Source: Candidatus Thorarchaeota archaeon (GTDB lineage: Archaea > Asgardarchaeota > Thorarchaeia > Thorarchaeales > Thorarchaeaceae). From it: a stretch of DNA of 10,061 bases. Below the pieces are notes generated by a model. The model was not told the origin of the DNA and did not search any database. It worked only from the letters and a program-made list of their open reading frames with translations. A program made the position numbers and the translations under genes. Location of the stretch: NCBI GenBank assembly GCA_016839345.1, contig JAEOUL010000345.1:1-10061 (forward strand). The letters are read 5' to 3'. Every line of letters begins with the position of its first letter. Within the stretch, counting starts at the first letter, position 1. Positions 5,659 to 10,061 of the stretch are shown here, piece after piece.

Positions 5659-6990
5659 TTACTTGAGATTGTGCTTCTTGGCAAACTCATTCAGAATGTC
5701 CTCAAGATTGGGTCTACCAATCTCTTGAAGATCATACTTGACTCTGACATTTGGCTTACCGATTTTTATAACTCGGTTGAGGTCGATTGGAGTACCAATT
5801 ACTATTGCCTCAACATCAGACTTGTTGATTGTCTGTTGAAGTTCATCCATTTGCTTCTTACCATAACCCATTGCGGGAAGGACATCTTCGAGATGACTGT
5901 ATTTTTCAAAGGTGTCTTTGATACTTCCAACTGCAAATGGTCTCGGGTCGACGATTACAGCTCCTGCCTTTCTGGCTGCTATGTACCCCGCGCCATAGGG
6001 CATGTCGCCATGTGTGACTGTTGGACCATCTTCAACAACAATTACTCTTTTGCCTCTGATTTTCTCAATGTTTTCAATTGTGAGTGGAGATGCAGCGTCT
6101 ACAATCATTGCGCTTTTGTTGGTAAACATGATGTTTTCTCTGACTTCTTCAACATCGTCATAATCTGCAGTATCGATTTTGTTTATTACTACAACATCAG
6201 CCATCCTGAGGTTGGTTTCACCAGGGTAGTATGATATCTCATGACCTGGTCGGTGCGGGTCTGCAATGACAATTAAGAGGTCTGGTTTGTAGAATGGGAA
6301 GTCGTTGTTCCCCCCATCCCATGTGATTACATCTGCTTCTTTCTCAGCCTGTTCCAAAATCTTGCCATAGTCAACTCCAGCGTATAGTGTGACACCCATA
6401 TTGATCATAGGCTCGTACTCTTCTCTTTCCTCAATCGTACAGCGGTACTTGTCCAAGTCTTCCAGACTCTCGTATCTCTGTGCTATTTGTGTAGTGAGAT
6501 CCGGATCATATGGCATTGGGTGTCTGATGTTTACGGGCTTCAATCCCATTTCGACTAGTATCTGATTCACTCGTCTTGATGTTTGGCTTTTACCACAGCC
6601 AGTTCGAACTGCGCAAACCGCAACAACTGGCTTGCTACTTTCTATCATGGTGTTCCTTGGTCCCATGAGTCGGAGATCTGGTCCAAGACTATTCACCCAA
6701 GCGATTTTATTTCCTACAACCTCATAGGGAAGGTCGGAATATGCAAGAATGCATTGTTCAACGTCAAATTCTTCGATGAGATCGGGTAATTTCTCCTCCG
6801 GGTAGATCTTTATACCCTTCGGATAGAGTCGTCCCGAGAGCTCTGGTGGGTATATTCTGTCACCGATTCCAGGTATCTGTTCAGCAGTGAATGCAACTAC
6901 TTCATAGTCCTCATTCTCTCGGAAAAAAACATTGAAGTTATGGAAATCGCGACCAGCTGCTCCCATGATAATAACTTTCTTCTTACTCAT
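5659..6990 (-). CDS. P-loop NTPase of the cyclic 2,3-diphosphoglycerate synthetase family
   Basis: A 443-residue protein matching the family (COG2403-type) commonly annotated as cyclic 2,3-diphosphoglycerate synthetase or predicted GTPase, near the usual length. An N-terminal Rossmann-like domain (1-115) begins KKVIIMGAAGRDFHNFN. The P-loop AVRTGCGKSQTSR (127-139) has K134 and S135; the usual first glycine of Walker A is valine here. WDGGNNDFPF (224-233) fits a Walker B/G3 role, DPHRPGHE (244-251) follows, and NKID (270-273) is a GTPase G4-like motif. EDGPTVTHGDMPYGAGYIAA (320-339) is another conserved block. In Methanothermus the enzyme makes the thermoprotectant cyclic 2,3-DPG with ATP; homologues occur far outside hyperthermophiles, so the true substrate here is open. 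The ATG start has GGAG about 11 bases upstream. Family assignment is strong; reaction assignment is moderate. Confidence 0.8.
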   Translation of the reverse strand: MSKKKVIIMGAAGRDFHNFNVFFRENEDYEVVAFTAEQIPGIGDRIYPPELSGRLYPKGIKIYPEEKLPDLIEEFDVEQCILAYSDLPYEVVGNKIAWVNSLGPDLRLMGPRNTMIESSKPVVAVCAVRTGCGKSQTSRRVNQILVEMGLKPVNIRHPMPYDPDLTTQIAQRYESLEDLDKYRCTIEEREEYEPMINMGVTLYAGVDYGKILEQAEKEADVITWDGGNNDFPFYKPDLLIVIADPHRPGHEISYYPGETNLRMADVVVINKIDTADYDDVEEVRENIMFTNKSAMIVDAASPLTIENIEKIRGKRVIVVEDGPTVTHGDMPYGAGYIAARKAGAVIVDPRPFAVGSIKDTFEKYSHLEDVLPAMGYGKKQMDELQQTINKSDVEAIVIGTPIDLNRVIKIGKPNVRVKYDLQEIGRPNLEDILNEFAKKHNLK

Positions 6991-7229
6991 CGTTATCTAT
7001 ACTCCAAAGTGCAGGGCGGAATTCAATCACTCAAGCCCGGAATCCACGTTAAGAAATCTTTGGTGTAGTCAAACGGGACATCGTATGTGTGTTTAGGCAT
7101 TTTTATTTCGAATTTTTGGAAACTCTATCGAATAATACTAATTCTCATTTTTCGAAATGAACTCGAAGAGTTTTACTAGATTCCTTAAAATGTAGTATGT
7201 CGGTAATACATTCGATAAATCGGGACGGA

Positions 7230-7297
7230 CTCGTATAATGAGAGAATTACAAACTCATAAATACGAGGCACGAGAAATATCATGGAAGTGTGCTCGT
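7230..7297. repeat. Four ACGAG/CTCGT half-sites around the E2F-like gene promoter
   Basis: CTCGT at 7230-7234, ACGAG at 7263-7267 and 7270-7274, and CTCGT at 7293-7297. The first two form an inverted pair bracketing the TATA-like box, the middle two are direct repeats, and the last lies in the 14-base palindrome. The arrangement resembles a transcription-factor binding cluster. The pentamer is short, so chance is not excluded. Confidence 0.4.
7256..7263 (+). promoter_or_regulatory. TATA-like box for the E2F/DP-like gene
   Basis: CATAAATA lies about 70 bases before the TTG start. Initiation would be expected near 7285-7290, immediately ahead of the inverted repeat at 7291-7304. Confidence 0.4.
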
Positions 7298-7304
7298 TCG
7301 AGCA
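7291..7304. promoter_or_regulatory. Perfect inverted repeat, likely operator or leader hairpin
   Basis: TGCTCG-TT-CGAGCA has six-base arms and a two-base centre. It falls at the predicted transcription start of the E2F/DP-like gene, where a bound dimer would block initiation. Autoregulation is inferred from position. Confidence 0.45.
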
Positions 7305-7321
7305 AGTCGCCGGATTTCAGT

Positions 7322-7327
7322 GGGGTG
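7322..7327 (+). promoter_or_regulatory. Shine-Dalgarno site fixing the TTG start at 7333
   Basis: GGGGTG lies five bases before TTG. An in-frame TAG immediately precedes the TTG, and any later start would cut into the DNA-binding domain. Confidence 0.45.
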
Positions 7328-7332
7328 CATAG

Positions 7333-7875
7333 TTGAAGCTAGTTGATCTGGCAAAGAAGTCAGTCAGAGTTTTAATAGAGCGAGGGGAGGAAGGAATTAG
7401 GAGCGACATTCTCGCTGAAACCTTGAATACTCCAAAACGTCGTGTTTATGATGTGATTGCTGTCCTACGAGCATTAGGTCAAGTTACAACTACAAGAAAG
7501 TTTGATGGCACGATCGTTACTTGGGTGGACAAGACTAAAGATTTTGTACCTCGCCTTACACATGATGATTTGAAGATTCAATTAGACCATGAGAGTTCAG
7601 AACGCAAGAAACTCCAAGTGCAAGTAGCTGAACTTAAGGAACAGGTCCGGATTTCAAAAACAAAGCTACGACGTGAAACTCAAGCTGTTGAAACCTCGAA
7701 TAAGACCGAATTCAATACTACACAGCTTAGAGTCCGTGCATTGTCTAGTAATGGGGTGAAACGAGTCGAGCATTCTGGAATCGAGGTTTTAATTGAAACC
7801 CATGAACCTGGAATGGTTGTTGATCCGGAAGAGAAAAAGGTCGATGAACAGGAAGCCATCATCAAGAATTTGTAG
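7333..7875 (+). CDS. E2F/DP-like winged-helix transcription factor
   Basis: A 180-residue protein. Residues 3-66 read as an E2F/DP DNA-binding winged helix: LAKKSVRVLIERGEEGI, then DILAETLNTPKRRVYDVIAV with the hallmark RRxYD (R36, R37, Y39, D40) in the recognition helix, LRALGQVTTTRK, and a wing strand ending TIVTWVD. In eukaryotic E2F/DP this motif contacts GC-rich sites controlling cell-cycle genes. Residues about 77-118 (KIQLDHESSERKKLQVQVAELKE and following) are a probable coiled coil, as in the E2F dimerisation region. Residues 131-168 are beta-rich; GIEVLIETHEPGMVVDPEE resembles the first part of the E2F marked box (VIAIKAPPxTxLEVPDPEE in human proteins). The tail is acidic and short. 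The start is TTG, the first codon after an in-frame stop. An ordinary archaeal winged-helix regulator is the alternative for the domain; RRxYD argues for E2F-like. Confidence 0.65.
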   Translation: MKLVDLAKKSVRVLIERGEEGIRSDILAETLNTPKRRVYDVIAVLRALGQVTTTRKFDGTIVTWVDKTKDFVPRLTHDDLKIQLDHESSERKKLQVQVAELKEQVRISKTKLRRETQAVETSNKTEFNTTQLRVRALSSNGVKRVEHSGIEVLIETHEPGMVVDPEEKKVDEQEAIIKNL

Positions 7876-7884
7876 AGAACCTGC

Positions 7885-7892
7885 TCTTTTTT
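7885..7892 (+). terminator. T-run terminator after the E2F-like gene
   Basis: TCTTTTTT ends ten to seventeen bases past the TAG stop (7873-7875) and overlaps the stop of the convergent gene. A T-run alone can end archaeal transcription. Confidence 0.4.
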
Positions 7893-8280
7893 ATGGGACC
7901 AATCGGATAGATACCATGCTACCTCTACGAACTGCGGTTATTTTTTCTAATTCCATTTCATCCGAAATAATTCTTCCAAGAATGTTTACTTGAGTGAATG
8001 TCTTCGTGTCGTGAAGATAGATATTTAGAGAGTCGCCAAGGGGTTGATATGCAATATCTGCTCTCTTTACCTCCTTTGTAGGTTTTGCATTTCCTTTCGA
8101 AATTCCTAAAGTGATTATCATTTCTCCACGCATAAATGCTGTGCGCCCTTCGATTGGAAGCCTAGATTTTATCTCTTCCACGATGAGTGGTGCATGAATT
8201 CTATTGATAACACCCTTGAGAATAAGGTCTCCTTCAAAACCAAACTCAAGTACGATGTCTGTGTCACTCATCTCGTCCAT
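7891..8280 (-). CDS. Cyclophilin-like fold protein (TM1367-like family)
   Basis: A 129-residue, beta-rich soluble protein. ADIAYQPLGDSLNIYL (74-89) corresponds to the 'GDIAYWPPGxALxIFFG' signature of the small cyclophilin-like family of archaea and bacteria (COG2164-type, TM1367-like). GRTAFMRGEMIITLGI (45-60) before it and FTQVNILGRI (95-104) after it also follow the family order. These proteins share the cyclophilin barrel but generally lack proline-isomerase active-site residues, and no biochemical role is established to my knowledge. The ATG at 8280 is preceded by GGTGGAG; a second ATG four codons in (MSDTD) is an alternative start. It converges on the E2F-like gene and is divergent from the VWA gene. 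Confidence 0.65.
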   Translation of the reverse strand: MDEMSDTDIVLEFGFEGDLILKGVINRIHAPLIVEEIKSRLPIEGRTAFMRGEMIITLGISKGNAKPTKEVKRADIAYQPLGDSLNIYLHDTKTFTQVNILGRIISDEMELEKITAVRRGSMVSIRLVP

Positions 8281-8303
8281 ACATCTCCACCATAATAGCT
8301 CCT

Positions 8304-8311
8304 AAAATTTT
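8304..8311. promoter_or_regulatory. AAAATTTT element between divergent genes
   Basis: An eight-base A/T palindrome about 24 bases from the minus-strand start (8280) and about 74 from the plus-strand start (8378). It is the most TATA-like stretch in this gap, but it seems too close to 8280 unless that gene is leaderless or nearly so. Low certainty. Confidence 0.25.
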
Positions 8312-8364
8312 CTATGTTCTGCCTAGCAGCAAAGGCTTAATTGGTCATGGGCACTGCTTGAATC

Positions 8365-8371
8365 GGAGAGG
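8365..8371 (+). promoter_or_regulatory. Shine-Dalgarno site pointing to a CTG start at 8378
   Basis: GGAGAGG lies six bases before CTG 8378. Between the in-frame TAG at 8324-8326 and ATG 8429 there is no ATG, GTG or TTG in frame, yet the essential VWA metal motif lies in that interval. Confidence 0.55.
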
Positions 8372-8377
8372 ATTGGG

Positions 8378-9505
8378 CTGGCCTCCACCAAACTTGATGT
8401 AGCATTTGTAGTAGATACCACCGGTTCAATGAAGGATGACATCCAAGCAGTCAAGAATAGTCTCTTCGAGATTGTCGACCACATAACACGTCGAACAAAG
8501 GGTCTTGAAATTAGATTTGGAGTTGTATCATATAGAGACCATCCACCTCAAGATAGATCATATGTTACCAGGGTCTTTGATTTCACAGAAAAAATCAAGA
8601 GCGTTCACAAACTCATCTCATCACTTAACCCCTCAGAGGGAGGTGACACCCCTGAGGCAGTGGCTGACGGTCTCTATGATGCGCGTACTAAGCTCTCATG
8701 GGAACAGGATGCGTACAAAGTACTACTCCTTGTGGGGGATGCTCCACCTCACGGTAAGAAGTACAACAGCATTGGTGACGACTATTTTCCTGATGGATGT
8801 CCAAAAGGTCATGATCCAATTGATGAGGTTCAACAGTTTCGAAAAGACTATGGAAGTACAATGTTCATCTTCGTGTGTGGTTGTAACCCGCTTGTGGAAG
8901 ACTCGTTTAGAAAAATCGCATCTTCTGTAGAAGATGGTAAGTACTATTCACTACTTGAAGCTCACGAACTTCCTGAGGCTATCCTACAGATACTAGAAGG
9001 AGTAAGTGATCTAATTGAGGCTGATCGACGAGTTCTGTCATACTATGAAGCAAATGACGGAGTTTTCGATATGGGCGAAGCGGCTTCACAGCTCTCATTG
9101 GAATTAAGAGCATTAAAGACCTCTCTCTCGCGGCTACTTGAGCTTGGTAGAATATCTCGTTGGCCAAAGGGAAGACCTCTTAGTACCACTCAGACAGATT
9201 TAGTTGTGCAATTGGGGGAAGTACCTAACAATATAGTTGCAGGAAAAGCATTCAATCTTCATGTTCAGGTTAAGAATCCAAGTGCTGCGGTAATAGACAT
9301 CAGAGTGATTGCATCCCTAGTAACCTCAGATGAGGTTTCTGAAGTCACAAATGAGCACCATCAAATCAGTCCAAATACTAATCGCAAGCTCGAGCTGAAT
9401 CTTATACCAATGACTGATACAAAAGGAAAGGCAAGTCTACGCGTTGAGGTCTTCTATGGTTCACATTCTGTTGCCAGAAAAATCTACAATACTAGATTGC
9501 ATTGA
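8378..9505 (+). CDS. VWA domain protein with winged helix and C-terminal beta sandwich (CTG start)
   Basis: A 375-residue protein. The VWA domain covers about 5-205: LDVAFVVDTTGSM (6-18) carries the metal-ion-dependent adhesion site with D13, T15 and S17; T91 in GGDTPEA and D121 in LVGDAPPHG complete it. VVSYRDHPP, the T91 block and DAPPHGKKY resemble VWA domains attached to alpha-kinases (Dictyostelium VwkA type) more than integrin or TerY types. Residues about 208-267 look like a winged helix (LSYYEANDGVFDMGEAASQ, ALKTSLSRLLELGRISRW), and 275-375 form a beta-rich domain that may be immunoglobulin-like. There is no signal peptide or membrane segment, so it is probably cytoplasmic and mediates protein contacts. 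The start is inferred as CTG 8378 from the Shine-Dalgarno and the need to include the metal site; starting at ATG 8429 would delete it. A short-spaced downstream gene suggests an operon. Confidence 0.75.
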   Translation: MASTKLDVAFVVDTTGSMKDDIQAVKNSLFEIVDHITRRTKGLEIRFGVVSYRDHPPQDRSYVTRVFDFTEKIKSVHKLISSLNPSEGGDTPEAVADGLYDARTKLSWEQDAYKVLLLVGDAPPHGKKYNSIGDDYFPDGCPKGHDPIDEVQQFRKDYGSTMFIFVCGCNPLVEDSFRKIASSVEDGKYYSLLEAHELPEAILQILEGVSDLIEADRRVLSYYEANDGVFDMGEAASQLSLELRALKTSLSRLLELGRISRWPKGRPLSTTQTDLVVQLGEVPNNIVAGKAFNLHVQVKNPSAAVIDIRVIASLVTSDEVSEVTNEHHQISPNTNRKLELNLIPMTDTKGKASLRVEVFYGSHSVARKIYNTRLH

Positions 9506-9506
9506 A

Positions 9507-9511
9507 GGAGG
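9507..9511 (+). promoter_or_regulatory. Shine-Dalgarno site for the TTG-started terminal gene
   Basis: GGAGG directly follows the VWA stop, with seven bases to TTG 9519. An ATG at 9512 is in another frame and meets a stop after 28 codons, so the TTG frame is preferred. Confidence 0.6.
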
Positions 9512-9518
9512 ATGCCTA

Positions 9519-10061
9519 TTGAATCTAAGTGCAAGACGGGGACGCAATCAAAAGGGTCTCTGTTTTGTATCAACAGATGTAAGCCCTGGTGTTTTTAAAA
9601 TCGAATATCAAGGAAAGGATGTTTATGTTGATTTAAGGTCTTCAGAGAAAATTCCCTCTGGTACAATCATAATCGATTCTCAAGTTTCTGATATTCTGGA
9701 AATTGAAGATACGTGTGATATCTCTCTCAAACCCATTTCAAGTGAAATACCCCGTTGTAATGAGATACGTTTAGGTGTTGTTTCTACACGGGGTCTTGAC
9801 AATCAACAAGTTGCAAAAGCTATGTCAAAGAGGATTGATGATTTTCAGGAATTTCTTGATGGTTTGATACTTTATGTGGACCAACAAATACCAGTTTCAA
9901 AACTTGGTATCAACCTTCACATATTATCAATGGAACCTGTTGATTTAGCTACTAATGCTGCAAGAATCTCTTGGAAGCATCTCTTGAAAATCAACTTGGT
10001 TCCTATGGAATCAAACACATACAATCTTTGCATTATTGTAGAAACTGCAGCAGCAACTCAA
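9519..10061 (+). CDS. Protein of unknown function, possibly Cdc48-N-like beta barrel; 3'-truncated
   Basis: An open frame of 181 codons running off the window, started by TTG with a good Shine-Dalgarno, 13 bases after the VWA gene, so almost certainly co-transcribed. Residues 12-80 are strand-rich (LCFVSTDVSPGVFKIEYQ, DVYVDLRSS, SGTIIIDSQVSDILEIEDT, CDISLKPI). SGTIIIDSQVSDILEIEDTC resembles the 'GxVxlDpexxeeLGIxxGDxVeI' type of double-psi barrel, and DGLILYVDQQIPVSKLGINLHILSMEP (about 116-142) resembles the second half of a Cdc48 N-domain. This assignment is by eye and weak. At the truncated end, YNLCIIVETAAATQ looks like a VWA first strand whose metal motif is altered; this cannot be settled without the downstream sequence. 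The VWA neighbour suggests a multiprotein assembly or signalling role. Confidence 0.55.
   Translation, partial: MNLSARRGRNQKGLCFVSTDVSPGVFKIEYQGKDVYVDLRSSEKIPSGTIIIDSQVSDILEIEDTCDISLKPISSEIPRCNEIRLGVVSTRGLDNQQVAKAMSKRIDDFQEFLDGLILYVDQQIPVSKLGINLHILSMEPVDLATNAARISWKHLLKINLVPMESNTYNLCIIVETAAATQ

Larger units (their letters stand above)
6991..7332. promoter_or_regulatory. 342-base intergenic regulatory region between divergent genes
   Basis: I find no convincing gene or tRNA here. The gap separates the cDPGS-like gene (-) from the E2F/DP-like gene (+). It is A/T-rich in the middle, with a possible minus-strand TATA-like stretch around 7099-7108, and contains six TCGA cores between 7108 and 7301 including the palindromes TTCGAA (7107-7112) and TTTCGAAA (7150-7157). 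The right-hand part holds the half-site cluster and inverted repeat listed separately. Confidence 0.5.

Noticed and set aside
5611..6234. Open frame of 207 codons on the plus strand
   Set aside because: It lies antisense to the well-supported cDPGS-family gene, overlaps the terminator hairpin, and its translation is rich in Cys, Tyr and Asn with no protein-like pattern.
7150..7157. TTTCGAAA as an E2F consensus site
   Set aside because: The eukaryotic consensus is TTTSSCGC with a GC-rich core. This A/T-flanked palindrome matches only the outer bases, so I keep it only as part of a general note.
6991..7332. tRNA or small RNA gene in the long gap
   Set aside because: No cloverleaf, T-arm (GGTTCRA) or conserved RNA pattern is visible; the only inverted repeat is a 14-base operator-sized one.
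8347..8361. ATG at 8347 and TTG at 8358 as VWA starts
   Set aside because: Both are in other frames: the ATG frame stops after four codons and the TTG frame stops at TAG 8399-8401, so neither reaches the VWA reading frame.
9512..9598. ATG at 9512 as the start of the last gene
   Set aside because: It gives only 28 codons before a stop, and the ATG overlaps the spacer of a good Shine-Dalgarno serving TTG 9519, whose frame stays open to the end.
1..10061. Mobile elements, CRISPR arrays or defence genes
   Set aside because: No transposase, integrase, terminal repeats, spaced direct repeats, nuclease or Cas motifs were seen, and base composition looks even by eye.

Overview
The window reads as a stretch of archaeal chromosome, most likely from an Asgard-type (Promethearchaeota) lineage. 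This placement is inference. The supports are TATA-like boxes rather than bacterial -35/-10 promoters, Shine-Dalgarno sites in front of TTG, GTG and apparently CTG starts, and several eukaryote-flavoured proteins: a longin-fold protein with a winged helix, an E2F/DP-like transcription factor, and a von Willebrand A (VWA) protein of the alpha-kinase-associated type. I see no tRNA, rRNA, CRISPR array, insertion sequence or phage gene.

Layout, left to right. Bases 1-471 (+) are the end of a multi-spanning membrane protein, closed by a hairpin over its stop codon. It converges on a longin + winged-helix protein (535-1146, -). A short divergent promoter region then leads to a two-gene unit (+): an EMAP/Trbp111-like OB-fold protein (1251-1973) and, with no gap, a MazG-like all-alpha protein that lacks one metal-binding aspartate (1974-2321). 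A small helical protein of unknown role (2352-2783, -) is divergent from a PaaK-like adenylate-forming ligase (2960-4555, +). The ligase is followed by a six-helix membrane protein (4658-5614, +). A strong hairpin separates that gene from a convergent P-loop protein of the cyclic 2,3-diphosphoglycerate synthetase family (5659-6990, -).

The 342-base gap 6991-7332 contains no gene I can support. It looks regulatory: a TATA-like box surrounded by ACGAG/CTCGT half-sites and a perfect 14-base inverted repeat just ahead of the E2F/DP-like gene (7333-7875, +). That protein carries the RRxYD recognition-helix signature, then a predicted coiled coil, then a short beta-rich tail that by eye resembles the start of the E2F marked box. 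A cyclophilin-like-fold protein (7891-8280, -) converges on it. The last unit (+) is a VWA-winged helix-beta sandwich protein whose reading frame seems to begin at CTG 8378, followed 13 bases later by a TTG-started gene running off the end of the window, possibly with a Cdc48-N-like beta-barrel.

The genes do not form one metabolic pathway. The theme is small regulatory or signalling proteins, mixed with three housekeeping-type genes (ligase, membrane protein, cDPGS-like). The strongest leads for a second look are the E2F-like regulator with its operator-like promoter, the CTG-started VWA operon, and the OB-fold/degenerate MazG pair. All family calls are from reading the sequence; no database search was run.
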